Assembly: GCA_032622095.1 (NCBI GenBank)
Contig: CP136066.1
Span: 195,168,816 to 195,232,815, forward strand
Length of the DNA stretch: 64,000 nucleotides
Source of the DNA: Siphonodentalium dalli
Taxonomy: Eukaryota > Mollusca > Scaphopoda > Gadilida > Siphonodentaliidae
Direction of reading: 5' to 3'
Of the stretch, positions 1-15,000 are shown piece by piece (the first letter of the stretch is position 1; the number at the start of each line of letters is the position of its first letter). Made by a program: the position numbers and the translations under genes. Under the pieces are notes generated by a model, which worked only from the letters and a program-made list of their open reading frames with translations, did not search any database and was not told the DNA's origin.

Positions 1-3000
1 TTACACTCGGAGTAGCTTCGCCAGGCAACCCTGTTCGGTCCGCTGATGTTACAGCCAGCGTTGCAGCACCGGGAAGTCCGGTTCTATCCGCTGATGTTAT
101 AACAGGAGTAGCTACTACAGGGAGCCCTGTTATGTCCGCTGTTACGGTGTCAGTGACGTCACTGGGCAATACGGTTCCATCCGCTGGAGTTACAATCGGA
201 GTAGCTTCGTCAGGCAACTCTGTTCGGTCCGCTGACGTTACAGCCGGAGTTGCAGCACCGGGCACTCCTGTTCTATCCGCTGATGTTACAACCGGTGTAG
301 CGTCTGCAGGCAACCCTGTTATATCCGCTGTTACGGAGTCAGTAACGTCTCCCAGTAATACTGTTCCATCCTCTGGTGTTACACTCGGAGTAGCTTCACC
401 AGGCAACCCTGTTCGGTCCGCTGATGTTACAGCCAGCGTTGCAGCACCGGGAAGTCCGGTTCTATCCGCTGATGTTATAACAGGAGTAGCTACTACAGGG
501 AGCCCTGTTATGTCCGCTGTTACGGTGTCAGTGACGTCACTGGGCAATACGGTTCCATCCGCTGGCGTTACAATCGGAGTAGCTTCGTCAGGCAACCCTG
601 TTCGGTCCGCTGATGTTACAGCCGGTGTTACGGCAGCGGGCAGTCCTGTTCTATCCGCTGATGTTACAACCGGAGTAGCGTCACCAGGCAGCGCTATTAT
701 ATTCGTTGTTACGGAGTCAGTAACGTCTCCAGGCAATACTGTTCCATCCCCTGGTGTTACACTCGGAGTAGCTTCACCAGGCAACCCTGTTCGGTCGGCT
801 GATGTTACAGCCAGCGTTGCAGCACCGGGAAGTCCTGTTCTATCCGTTGATGTTATAACATGAGTAGCTACTCCAGGGAGCACTGTTATGTCCGCTGTTA
901 CGGTGTCAGTGACGTCACTGGGCAATACGGTTCCATCCGCTGGCGTTACAATCGGAGTAGCTTCGTCAGGCAACCCTGTTCGGTCCGCTGATGTTACAGC
1001 CGGAGTTGCGGCAACGGGCAGTTCTGTTCTATCCGCTGATGTTAAAACCGGAGTAGCGTCTGCAGGCAGCCCTGTTATATCCGCTGTTACGGAGTCAGTA
1101 ACGTCTCCCAGCAATACTGTTCCATCCTCTGGTGTTACACTCGGAGTAGATTCACAAGGCAACCCTGTTCGGTCCGCTGATGTTACAGCCAACGTTGCAG
1201 CACCGGGAAGTCCTGTTCTATCCGCTGATGTTATAAACGGAGTAGCTACTCCAGGCAGCCCTGTTATGTCCGCTGTTACGGTGTCAGTGACGTCACTGGG
1301 CAATACGGTTCCATCCGCTGGCGTTACAATCGGAGTAGCTTCGTCAGGCAACTCTGTTCGGTCCGCTGATGTTGCAGCCGGAGTTGCAGCACCGGGCAGT
1401 CCTGTTGTATCCGCTGATGTTACAACCAGAGTAGCTTCACCAGGCAACCCTGATCGGTACGCTGGTGTTACAGCCGGGGATACAGCACCGGGAAGAACCG
1501 TTCTATCCGCTGATGTAATAACCGGAGTAGCGACTCCAGACAGCCCATTTATATCAGCTGTTACGGTGTCAGTAACGTCTCTAGGCAATACTGTTCCATC
1601 CGCTGGTGTTACAACCGGAGTAGCGTCTCCAGGCAGCCCTGTTATGTCCGCTGTTACGGTGTCAGTGACGTCACTGGGCAATACGGTTCCATCCGCTGGC
1701 GTTACAATCGGAGTAGCTTCGTCAGGCAACTCTGTTCGGTCCGCTGATGTTACAGCCGGAGTTGCAGTACCGGGCACTCCTGTTCTATCCGCTGATGTTG
1801 CAACCGGAGTAGCGTCTCCAGGCAGCCCTGTTATACCCGCTGTTACGGAGTCAGTAACGTCTCCATGCAATACTGTTACATCCGCTGGTGTTACAATCGG
1901 AGTAGCTTCGCCAGGCAACCCTGTTCTGTCCGCCGATGTGACTCCCGGAGTTACAGCATCGGGAAGTCCTGTTATATCCGCTGATGTTATAAACGGAGTA
2001 GCTACTCCGGGCAGTCCTGTTTTATCCGCTGTTTCTGAGTCAGTAACGTCTCTAGGTAATACTGTTCCATCCGCTGGTGTTACAATCGGAGTAGCTTCTA
2101 CAGACAACCCTGTTCGGTCCGCTGATGTTACAGCCGGAGTTATGGAAACGCGCAGTCCTGTTCTATCCACTGATGTTACAATCGGAGTAGATTCAACCGG
2201 CAACCCTGTTCGGTCCGCCGATGTTACAGCCGGAGTTGCAGCACCGGGCAGTCCTGTTGTATCCGCTGATGTTACAACCAGAGTAGCTTCACCAGGCAAC
2301 CCTGTTCGATCCGCCGATGTTACAGCCGGAGTTGCAGTACCGAGTAGTCTTGTTCCATCCCCTGGTGTTACACTCAGGGTAGCTTCACCAGGCAACCCTG
2401 TTCGGTACGCTGGTGTTACAGCCGGGGATACAGCACCGGGAAGTACTGTTCTATCCGATGATGTAATAACCGGAGTAGCGACACCAGACAGCCCTGTTAT
2501 ATCAGCTGTTACGGTGTCAGTGACGTCTCTAGGCAATACTGTTCCATCCGCTGGTGTTACAATCGGAGTAGCTTCGCCAGGCAACCATGTTCGGTCCGCC
2601 GATGTTACAGCCGGTGTTATGGCAGCGGGCAGTCCTGTTCTATCCGCTAATGTTACAACCGGAGTAGCGTCGCCAGTCAGCGCTGTTATATTCGTTGTTA
2701 CGGAGTCAGTAACGTCTCCAGGCAATACTGTTCGATCCGCTGGTGTTACGATCAGAGTAGCGTCGCCAGGAAACCCTGTTCTGTCCGCTGATGTTACAGC
2801 CGGAGTTGCAGCACCGGGCAGTCTTGTTCCATCCCCTGGTGTTACACTCAGGGTAGCTTCACCAGGCAACCCTGTTCGGTACGCTGGTGTTACAGCCGGG
2901 GATACAGCACCGGGAATTACTGTTCTATCCGCTGATGTTAAAACCGGAGTAGCGTCTGCAGGCAGCCCTGTTATATCCGCTGTTACGGAGTCAGTAACGT

Positions 3001-6000
3001 CTCCCAGCAATACTGTTCCATCCCCTGGTGTTGCACTCGGAGTAGCTTCACCAGGCAACCCTGTTCGGTCCGCTGATGTTACAGCCAGCGTTGCAGCACC
3101 GGGAAGTCCTGTTCTATCCGCTGATGTTATAACAGGAGTAGCTACTCCAGGGAGCCCTGTTATGTCCGCTGTTACGGTGTCAGTGACGTCACTGTACAAT
3201 ACGGTTCCATCCGCTGGCGTTACAATCGGAGTAGCTTCGTCAGGCAACTCTGTTCGGTCCGCTGATGTTACAGCCGGAGTTGAAGTACCGGGCACTCCTG
3301 TTCTATCCGCTGATGTTACAACCGGAGTAGCATCTCCAGGCAGCCATGTTATACCCGCTGTTATGGAGTCAGTAACGTCTCCAGGCAATACTGTTACATC
3401 CGCTGTTGTTACAATCGGAGTAGCTTCTCCAGGCAACCCTGTTCTGTCCGCCGATGTGACTCCCGGAGTTACAGCACCGGGAAGTCCTGTTCTATCCGCT
3501 GATGTTACAGCTGGAGTTGCGGAACCGGGCAGTCTTGTTCGATCCGCTGGTGTTACAATCGGAGTAGCTTCGCCAGGCAACCCCGTTCGGTCCGCTGAAG
3601 TTACAGCCAGAGTTGCAGCACCGGGAAGTGCTGTTCTATCGGCTGATGTTACAACCGGAGTTGCGGCAACGGGCAGTCCTGTTCTATCGGCTGATGTTAA
3701 AACCGGAGTAGCGTCTGCAGGCAGCCCTGTTATATCCGCTGTTACGGAGTCAGTAACGTCTCCCAGCAATACTGTTCCACCCCCTGGTGTTGCACTCGGA
3801 GTAGCTTCACCAGGCAACCCTGTTCGGTCCGCTGATGTTACAGCCAGCGTTGCAGCACCGGGAAGTCCTGTTCTACCCGCTGATGTTATAACAGGAGTAG
3901 CTACTCCAGGGAGCCCTGTTATGTCCGCTGTTATGGTGTCAGTGACGTCACTGGGCAATACGGTTCCATCCGCTGGCGTTACAATCGGAGTAGCTTCGTC
4001 AGGCAACTCTGTTCGGTCCGCTGATGTTACAGCCGGAGTTGAAGTACCGGGCACTCCTGTTCTATCCGCTGATGTTACAACCGGTGTAGCGTCTCCAGGC
4101 AGCCCTGTTATACCCGCTGTTATGGAGTCAGTAACGTCTCCAGGCAATACTGTTACATCCGCTGTTGTTACAATCGGAGTAGCTTCGCCAGGCAACCCTG
4201 TTCTGTCTGCCGATGTGACTCCCGGAGTTACAGCACCGGGAAGTCCTGTTCTATCCGCTGATGTTATAAACGGAGTAGCTACTCCAGGCAGCCCTGTTAT
4301 ATCCGCTGCTACGGAGTCAGTAACGTCTCTAGGTAATACTGTTCCATCCGATGGTGTTACAATCGGAGTAGCTTCGCCAGGCAACACTGTTCGGTCCGCC
4401 GATGTTACAGCCGGAGTTGCAGCACCGGGCAGCCCTGTTTTATCCGCTGTTTCTGAGTCAGTAACGTCTCTAGGTAATACTGTTCCATCCGCTGGTGTTA
4501 CAATCGGAGTAGCTTCTACAGACAACCCTGTTCGGTCCGCTGATGTTACAGCCGGGGTTATGGAAACGCGCAGTCCTGTTCTATCCGCTGATGTTACAAT
4601 CGGAGTAGATTCAACCGGCAACCCTGTTCGGTCCGCCGATGTTACAGCCGGAGTTGCAGCACCGGGCAGTCCTGTTGTATCCGCTGATGTTACAACCAGA
4701 GTAGCTTCACCAGGCAACCCTGTTCGATCCGGCGATGATACAGCCGGAGTTGCAGTACCGAGTAGTCTTGTTCCATCCCCTGGTGTTACACTCAGGGTAG
4801 CTTCACCAGGCAACCCTGTTCGGTACGCTGGTGTTACAGCCGGGGATACAGCACCGGGAAGTACTGTTCTATCCGCTGATGTAATAACCGGAGTAGCGAC
4901 TCCAGACAGCCCTGTTATATCAGCTGTTACGGTGTCAGTAACGTCTCTAGGCAATACTGTTCCATCCGCTGGTGTTACAATCGGAGTAGCTTCGCCAGGC
5001 AACCATGTTCGGTCCGCCGATGTTACAGCCGGTGTTATGGCAGCGGGCAGTCCTGTTCTATCCGCTAATGTTACAACCGGAGTAGCGTCGCCAGTCAGCG
5101 CTGTTATATTCGTTGTTACGGAGTCAGTAACGTCTCCAGGCAATACTGTTCGATCCGCTGGTGTTACGATCAGAGTAGCGTCGCCAGGAAACCCTGTTCT
5201 GTCCGCTGATGTTACAGCTGGAGTTGCGGAACCGGGCAGTCTTGTTCGATCCGCTGGTGTTACAATCGGAGTAGCTTCGCCAGGCAACCCCGTTCGGTCC
5301 GCTGAAGTTACAGCCAGAGTTGCAGCACCGGGAAGTGCTGTTCTATCGGCTGATGTTACAACCGGAGTTGCGGCAACGGGCAGTCCTGTTCTATCGGCTG
5401 ATGTTAAAACCGGAGTAGCGTCTGCAGGCAGCCCTGTTATATCCGCTGTTACGGAGTCAGTAACGTCTCCCAGCAATACTGTTCCATCCCCTGGTGTTGC
5501 ACTCGGAGTAGCTTCACCAGGCAACCCTGTTCGGTCCGCTGATGTTACAGCCAGCGTTGCAGCACCGGGAAGTCCTGTTCTATCCGCTGATGTTATAACA
5601 GGAGTAGCTACTCCAGGGAGCCCTGTTATGTCCGCTGTTACGGTGTCAGTGACGTCACTGGGCAATACGGTTCCATCCGCTGGCGTTACAATCGGAGTAG
5701 CTTCGTCAGGCAACTCTGTTCGGTCCGCTGATGTTACAGCAGGAGTTGAAGTACCGGGCACTCCTGTTCTATGCGCTGATGTTACAACCGGAGTAGCGTC
5801 TCCAGGCAGCCCTGTTATACCCGCTGTTATGGAGTCAGTAACGTCTCCAGGCAATACTGTTACATCCGCTGTTGTTACAATCGGAGTAGCTTCGCCAGGC
5901 AACCCTGTTCTGTCCGCCGATGTGACTCCCGGAGTTACAGCACCGGGAAGTCCTGTTCTATCCGCTGATGTTATAAACGGAGTAGCTACTCCAGGCAGCC

Positions 6001-9000
6001 CTGTTATATCCGCTGCTACGGAGTCAGTAACGTCTCTAGGTAATTCTGTTCCATCCGATGGTGTTACAATCGGAGTAGCTTCGCCAGGCAACACTGTTCG
6101 GTCCGCCGATGTTACAGCCGGAGTTGCAGCACCGGGCAGTCCTGTTTTATCCGCTGTTTCTGAGTCAGTAACGTCTCTAGGTAATACTGTTCCATCCGCT
6201 GGTGTTACAATCGGAGTAGCTTCTACAGACAACCCTGTTCGGTCCGCTGATGTTACAGCCGGAGTTATGGAAACGCGCAGTCCTGTTCTATCCGCTGATG
6301 TTACAATCGGAGTAGATTCAACCGGCAACCCTGTTCGGTCCGCTGATGTTACAGCCAGCGTTACAGCTCCGGGAAGTCCTGTTCTATCCGCTGATGTTAT
6401 AACAGGAGTAGCTACTCCAGGGAGCCCTGTTATGTCCGCTGTTACGGTGTCAGTGACGTCACTGGGCAATACGGTTCCATCCGCTGGCGTTACAATCGGA
6501 GTAGCTTCGTCAGGCAACTCTGTTCGGTCCGCTGATGTTACAGCCGGAGTTGAAGTACCGGGCACTCCTGTTCTATCCGCTGATGTTACAACCGGAGTAG
6601 CGTCTCCAGGCAGCCCTGTTATACCCGCTGTTATGGAGTCAGTAACGTCTCCAGGCAATACTGTTACATCCGCTGTTGTTACAATCGGAGTAGCTTCGCC
6701 AGGCAACCCTGTTCTGTCTGCCGATGTGACTCCCGGAGTTACAGCACCGGGAAGTCCTGTTCTATCCGCTGATGTTATAAACGGAGTAGCTACTCCAGGC
6801 AGCCCTGTTATATCCGCTGCTACGGAGTCAGTAACGTCTCTAGGTAATACTGTTCCATCCGATGGTGTTACAATCGGAGTAGCTTCGCCAGGCAACACTG
6901 TTCGGTCCGCCGATGTTACAGCCGGAGTTGCAGCACCGGGCAGCCCTGTTTTATCCGCTGTTTCTGAGTCAGTAACGTCTCTAGGTAATACTGTTCCATC
7001 CGCTGGTGTTACAATCGGAGTAGCTTCTACAGACAACCCTGTTCGGTCCGCTGATGTTACAGCCGGGGTTATGGAAACGCGCAGTCCTGTTCTATCCGCT
7101 GATGTTACAATCGGAGTAGATTCAACCGGCAACCCTGTTCGGTCCGCCGATGTTACAGCCGGAGTTGCAGCACCGGGCAGTCCTGTTGTATCCGCTGATG
7201 TTACAACCAGAGTAGCTTCACCAGGCAACCCTGTTCGATTCGGCGATGATACAGCCGGAGTTGCAGTACCGAGTAGTCTTGTTCCATCCCCTGGTGTTAC
7301 ACTCAGGGTAGCTTCACCAGGCAACCCTGTTCGGTACGCTGGTGTTACAGCCGGGGATACAGCACCGGGAAGTACTGTTCTATCCGCTGATGTAATAACC
7401 GGAGTAGCGACTCCAGACAGCCCTGTTATATCAGCTGTTACGGTGTCAGTAACGTCTCTAGGCAATACTGTTCCATCCGCTGGTGTTACAATCGGAGTAG
7501 CTTCGCCAGGCAACCATGTTCGGTCCGCCGATGTTACAGCCGGTGTTATGGCAGCGGGCAGTCCTGTTCTATCCGCTAATGTTACAACCGGAGTAGCGTC
7601 GCCAATCAGCGCTGTTATATTCGTTGTTACGGAGTCAGTAACGTCTCCAGGCAATACTGTTCGATCCGCTGGTGTTACGATCAGAGTAGCGTCGCCAGGA
7701 AACCCTGTTCTGTCCGCTGATGTTACAGCTGGAGTTGCGGAACCGGGCAGTCTTGTTCGATCCGCTGGTGTTACAATCGGAGTAGCTTCGCCAGGCAACC
7801 CCGTTCGGTCCGCTGAAGTTACAGCCAGAGTTGCAGCACCGGGAAGTGCTGTTCTATCGGCTGATGTTACAACCGGAGTTGCGGCAACGGGCAGTCCTGT
7901 TCTATCGGCTGATGTTAAAACCGGAGTAGCGTCTGCAGGCAGCCCTGTTATATCCGCTGTTACGGAGTCAGTAACGTCTCCCAGCAATACTGTTCCATCC
8001 CCTGGTGTTGCACTCGGAGTAGCTTCACCAGGCAACCCTGTTCGGTCCGCTGATGTTACAGCCAGCGTTGCAGCACCGGGAAGTCCTGTTCTATCCGCTG
8101 ATGTTATAGCAGGAGTAGCTACTCCAGGGAGCCCTGTTATGTCCGCTGTTACGGTGTCAGTGACGTCACTGGGCAATACGGTTCCATCCGCTGGCGTTAC
8201 AATCGGAGTAGCTTCGTCAGGCAACTCTGTTCGGTCCGCTGATGTTACAGCCGGAGTTGAAGTACCGGGCACTCCTGTTCTATGCGCTGATGTTACAACC
8301 GGAGTAGCGTCTCCAGGCAGCCCTGTTATACCCGCTGTTATGGAGTCAGTAACGTCTCCAGGCAATACTGTTACATCCGCTGTTGTTACAATCGGAGTAG
8401 CTTCGCCAGGCAACCCTGTTCTGTCCGCCGATGTGACTCCCGGAGTTACAGCACCGGGAAGTCCTGTTCTATCCGCTGATGTTATAAACGGAATAGCTAC
8501 TCCAGGCAGCCCTGTTATATCCGCTGCTACGGAGTCAGTAACGTCTCTAGGTAATACTGTTCCATCCGATGGTGTTACAATCGGAGTAGCTTCGCCAGGC
8601 AACACTGTTCGGTCCGCCGATGTTACAGCCGGAGTTGCAGCACCGGGCAGTCCTGTTTTATCCGCTGTTTCTGAGTCAGTAACGTCTCTAGGTAATACTG
8701 TTCCATCCGCTGGTGTTACAATCGGAGTAGCTTCTACAGACAACCCTGTTCGGTCCGCTGATGTTACAGCCGGAGTTATGGAAACGCGCAGTCCTGTTCT
8801 ATCCGCTGATGTTACAATCGGAGTAGATTCAACCGGCAACCCTGTTCGGTCCGCCGATGTTACAGCCGGAGTTGCAGCACCGGGCAGTCCTGTTGTATCC
8901 GCTGATGTTACAACCAGAGTAGCTTCACCAGGCAACCCTGTTCGATCCGGCGATGATACAGCCGGAGTTGCAGTACCGAGTAGTCTTGTTCCATCCCCTG

Positions 9001-12000
9001 GTGTTACACTCAGGGTAGCTTCACCAGGCAACCCTGTTCGGTACGCTGGTGTTACAGCCGGGGATACAGCACCGGGAAGTACTGTTCTATCCGCTGATGT
9101 AATAACCGGAGTAGCGACTCCAGACATCCCTGTTATATCAGCTGTTACGGTGTCAGTAACGTCTCTAGGCAATACTGTTCCATCCGCTGGTGTTACAATC
9201 GGAGTAGCTTCGCCAGGCAACCATGTTCGGTCCGCCGATGTTACAGCCGGTGTTATGGCAGCGGGCAGTCCTGTTCTATCCGCTAATGTTACAACCGGAG
9301 TAGCGTCGCCAGTCAGCGCTGTTATATTCGTTGTTACGGAGTCAGTAACGTCTCCAGGCAATACTGTTACGATCAGAGTAGCGTCGCCAGGAAACCCTGT
9401 TCTGTCCGCTGATGTTACAGCTGGAGTTGCGGAACCGGGCAGTCTTGTTCGATCCGCTGGTGTTACAATCGGAGTAGCTTCGCCAGGCAACCCCGTTCGG
9501 TCCGCTGAAGTTACAGCCAGAGTTGCAGCACCGGGAAGTGCTGTTCTATCGGCTGATGTTACAACCGGAGTTGCGGCAACGGGCAGTCCTGTTCTATCGG
9601 CTGATGTTAAAACCGGAGTAGCGTCTGCAGGCAGCCCTGTTATATCCGCTGTTACGGAGTCAGTAACGTCTCCCAGCAATACCGTTCCATCCCCTGGTGT
9701 TGCACTCGGAGTAGCTTCACCAGGCAACCCTGTCTGGTCCGCTGATGTTACAGCCAGCGTTACAGCTCCGGGAAGTCCTGTTCTATCCGCTGATGTTATA
9801 ACAGGAGTAGCTACTCCAGGGAGCCCTGTTATGTCCGCTGTTACGGTGTCAGTGACGTCACTGGGCAATACGGTTCCATCCGCCGGCGTTACAATCGGAG
9901 TAGCTTCGTCAGGCAACTCTGTTCGGTCCGCTGATGTTACAGCCGGAGTTGCAGTACCGGGCAATCCTGTTCTATCCGCTGATGTTACAACCGGAGTAGC
10001 GTCTGCAGGCAGCCCTGTTATACCCGCTGTTATGGAGTCAGTAACGTCTCCATGCAATACTGTTACATCCGCTGTTGTTACAATCGGAGTAGCTTCTTCA
10101 GGAAACCCTGTTCTGTCCGCCGATGTGACTCCCGGAGTTACAGCACCGGGAAGTCCTGTTCTATCCGCTGATGTTATAAACGGAGTAGCTACTCTAGGCA
10201 GCCCTGTTATATCCGCTGCTACGTAGTCAGTAACGTCTCTAGGTAATACTGTTCCATCCGATGGTGTTACAATCGGAGTAGCTTCGCCAGGCAACACTGT
10301 TCGGTCCGCTGATGTTACAGCCGGAGTTGCAGCACCGGGCAGTCCTGTTTTATCCGCTGTTGTTACAACAGGGGTAGCGACTCCAGGCAGCCCTGTTATG
10401 TCCACTGTTACGGTGTCAGTAACGTCTTCAGGCAATACTTTTCCATCCGCTGGTGTTAAAATCGGAGTAGCTTCGTCAGGCAACGCTGTTCGGTCCGCTG
10501 ATGTTACAACCGGAGTTGCGGCAACGGGCAGTCCTGTTCTATCGGCTGATGTTAAAACCGGAGTAGCGTCTGCAGGCAGCCCTGTTATATCCGCTGTTAC
10601 GGAGTCAGTAACGTCTCCCAGCAATACTGTTCCATCCCCTGGTGTTGCACTCGGAGTAGCTTCACCAGGCAACCCTGTTCGGTCCGCTGATGTTACAGCC
10701 AGCGTTGCAGCACCGGGAAGTCCTGTTCTATCCGCTGATGTTATAACAGGAGTAGCTACTCCAGGGAGCCCTGTTATGTCCGCTGTTACGGTGTCAGTGA
10801 CGTCACTGGGCAATACGGTTCCATCCGCTGGCGTTACAATCGGAGTAGCTTCGTCAGGCAACTCTGTTCGGTCCGCTGATGTTACAGCCGGAGTTGAAGT
10901 ACCGGGCACTCCTGTTCTATCCGCTGATGTTACAACCGGAGTAGCGTCTCCAGGCAGCCCTGTTATACCCGCTGTTATGGAGTCAGTAACGTCTCCAGGC
11001 AATACTGTTACATCCGCTGTTGTTACAATCGGAGAAGCTTCGCCAGGCAACCCTGTTCTGTCTGCCGATGTGACTCCCGGAGTTACAGCACCGGGAAGTC
11101 CTGTTCTATCCGCTGATGTTATAAACGGAGTAGCTACTCCAGGCAGCCCTGTTATATCCGCTGCTACGGAGTCAGTAACGTCTCTAGGTAATACTGTTCC
11201 ATCCGATGGTGTTACAATCGGAGTAGCTTCGCCAGGCAACACTGTTCGGTCCGCCGATGTTACAGCCGGAGTTGCAGCACCGGGCAGCCCTGTTTTATCC
11301 GCTGTTTCTGAGTCAGTAACGTCTCTAGGTAATACTGTTCCATCCGCTGGTGTTACAATCGGAGTAGCTTCTACAGACAACCCTGTTCGGTCCGCTGATG
11401 TTACAGCCGGGGTTATGGAAACGCGCAGTCCTGTTCTATCCGCTGATGTTACAATCGGAGTAGATTCAACCGGCAACCCTGTTCGGTCCGCCGATGTTAC
11501 AGCCGGAGTTGCAGCACCGGGCAGTCCTGTTGTATCCGCTGATGTTACAACCAGAGTAGCTTCACCAGGCAACCCTGTTCGATCCGGCGATGATACAGCC
11601 GGAGTTGCAGTACCGAGTAGTCTTGTTCCATCCCCTGGTGTTACACTCAGGGTAGCTTCACCAGGCAACCCTGTTCGGTACGCTGGTGTTACAGCCGGGG
11701 ATACAGCACCGGGAAGTACTGTTCTATCCGCTGATGTAATAACCGGAGTAGCGACTCCAGACAGCCCTGTTATATCAGCTGTTACGGTGTCAGTAACGTC
11801 TCTAGGCAATACTGTTCCATCCGCTGGTGTTACAATCGGAGTAGCTTCGCCAGGCAACCATGTTCGGTCCGCCGATGTTACAGCCGGTGTTATGGCAGCG
11901 GGCAGTCCTGTTCTATCCGCTAATGTTACAACCGGAGTAGCGTCGCCAGTCAGCGCTGTTATATTCATTGTTACGGAGTCAGTAACGTCTCCAGGCAATA

Positions 12001-15000
12001 CTGTTCGATCCGCTGGTGTTACGATCAGAGTTGCGTCGCCAGGAAACCCTGTTCTGTCCGCTGATGTTACAGCTGGAGTTGCGGAACCGGGCAGTCTTGT
12101 TCGATCCGCTGGTGTTACAATCGGAGTAGCTTCGCCAGGCAACCCCGTTCGGTCCGCTGAAGTTACAGCCAGAGTTGCAGCACCGGGAAGTGCTGTTCTA
12201 TCGGCTGATGTTACAACCGGAGTTGCGGCAACGGGCAGTCCTGTTCTATCGGCTGATGTTAAAACCGGAGTAGCGTCTGCAGGCAGCCCTGTTATATCCG
12301 CTGTTACGGAGTCAGTAACGTCTCCCAGCAATACTGTTCCATCCCCTGGTGTTGCACTCGGAGTAGCTTCACCAGGCAACCCTGTTCGGTCCGCTGATGT
12401 TACAGCCAGCGTTGCAGCACCGGGAAGTCCTGTTCTATCCGCTGATGTTATAACAGGAGTAGCTACTCCAGGGAGCCCTGTTATGTCCGCTGTTACGGTG
12501 TCAGTGACGTCACTGGGCAATACGGTTCCATCCGCTGGCGTTACAATCGGAGTAGCTTCGTCAGGCAACTCTGTTCGGTCCGCTGATGTTACAGCCGGAG
12601 TTGAAATACCGGGCACTCCTGTTCTATGCGCTGATGTTACAACCGGAGTAGCGTCTCCAGGCAGCCCTGTTATACCCGCTGTTATGGAGTCAGTAACGTC
12701 TCCAGGCAATACTGTTACATCCGCTGTTGTTACAATCGGAGTAGCTTCGCCAGGCAACCCTGTTCTGTCCGCCGATGTGACTCCCGGAGTTACAGCACCG
12801 GGAAGTCCTGTTCTATCCGCTGATGTTATAAACGGAGTAGCTACTCCAGGCAGCCCTGTTATATCCGCTGCTACGGAGTCAGTAACGTCTCTAGGTAATA
12901 CTGTTCCATCCGATGGTGTTACAATCGGAGTAGCTTCGCCAGGCAACACTGTTCGGTCCGCCGATGTTACAGCCGGAGTTGCAGCACCGGGCAGTCCTGT
13001 TTTATCCGCTGTTTCTGAGTCAGTAACGTCTCTAGGTAATACTGTTCCATCCGCTGGTGTTACAATCGGAGTAGCTTCTACAGACAACCCTGTTCGGTCC
13101 GCTGATGTTACAGCCGGAGTTATGGAAACGCGCAGTCCTGTTCTATCCGCTGATGTTACAATCGGAGTAGATTCAACCGGCAACCCTGTTCGGTCCGCCG
13201 ATGTTACAGCCGGAGTTGCAGCACCGGGCAGTCCTGTTGTATCCGCTGATGTTACAACCAGAGTAGCTTCACCAGGCAACCCTGTTCGATCCGGCGATGA
13301 TACAGCCGGAGTTGCAGTACCGAGTAGTCTTGTTCCATCCCCTGGTGTTACACTCAGGGTAGCTTCACCAGACAACCCTGTTCGGTACGCTGGTGTTACA
13401 GCCGGGGATACAGCACCGGGAAGTACTGTTCTATCCGCTGATGTAATAACCGGAGTAGCGACTCCAGACATCCCTGTTATATCAGCTGTTACGGTGTCAG
13501 TAACGTCTCTAGGCAATACTGTTCCATCCGCTGGTGTTACAATCGGAGTAGCTTCGCCAGGCAACCATGTTCGGTCCGCCGATGTTACAGCCGGTGTTAT
13601 GGCAGCGGGCAGTCCTGTTCTATCCGCTAATGTTACAACCGGAGTAGCGTCGCCAGTCAGCGCTGTTATATTCGTTGTTACGGAGTCAGTAACGTCTCCA
13701 GGCAATACTGTTACGATCAGAGTAGCGTCGCCAGGAAACCCTGTTCTGTCCGCTGATGTTACAGCTGGAGTTGCGGAACCGGGCAGTCTTGTTCGATCCG
13801 CTGGTGTTACAATCGGAGTAGCTTCGCCAGGCAACCCCGTTCGGTCCGCTGAAGTTACAGCCAGAGTTGCAGCACCGGGAAGTGCTGTTCTATCGGCTGA
13901 TGTTACAACCGGAGTTGCGGCAGCGGGCAGTCCTGTTCTATCGGCTGATGTTAAAACCGGAGTAGCGTCTGCAGGCAGCCCTGTTATATCCGCTGTTACG
14001 GAGTCAGTAACGTCTCCCAGCAATACCGTTCCATCCCCTGGTGTTGCACTCGGAGTAGCTTCACCAGGCAACCCTGTCTGGTCCGCTGATGTTACAGCCA
14101 GCGTTACAGCTCCGGGAAGTCCTGTTCTATCCGCTGATGTTATAACAGGAGTAGCTACTCCAGGGAGCCCTGTTATGTCCGCTGTTACGGTGTCAGTGAC
14201 GTCACTGGGCAATACGGTTCCATCCGCCGGCGTTACAATCGGAGTAGCTTCGTCAGGCAACTCTGTTCGGTCCGCTGATGTTACAGCCGGAGTTGCAGTA
14301 CCGGGCAATCCTGTTCTATCCGCTGATGTTACAACCGGAGTAGCGTCTGCAGGCAGCCCTGTTATACCCGCTGTTATGGAGTCAGTAACGTCTCCATGCA
14401 ATACTGTTACATCCGCTGTTGTTACAATCGGAGTAGCTTCTTCAGGAAACCCTGTTCTGTCCGCCGATGTGACTCCCGGAGTTACAGCACCGGGAAGTCC
14501 TGTTCTATCCGCTGATGTTATAAACGGAGTAGCTACTCTAGGCAGCCCTGTTATATCCGCTGCTACGTAGTCAGTAACGTCTCTAGGTAATACTGTTCCA
14601 TCCGATGGTGTTACAATCGGAGTAGCTTCGCCAGGCAACACTGTTCGGTCCGCTGATGTTACAGCCGGAGTTGCAGCACCGGGCAGTCCTGTTTTATCCG
14701 CTGTTGTTACAACAGGGGTAGCGACTCCAGGCAGCCCTGTTATGTCCACTGTTACGGTGTCAGTAACGTCTTCAGGCAATACTTTTCCATCCGCTGGTGT
14801 TAAAATCGGAGTAGCTTCGTCAGGCAACGCTGTTCGGTCCGCTGATGTTACAACCGGAGTTGCGGCAACGGGCAGTCCTGTTCTATCGGCTGATGTTAAA
14901 ACCGGAGTAGCATCTGCAGGCAGCCCTGTTATATCCGCTGTTACGGAGTCAGTAACGTCTCCCAGCAATACTGTTCCATCCCCTGGTGTTGCACTCGGAG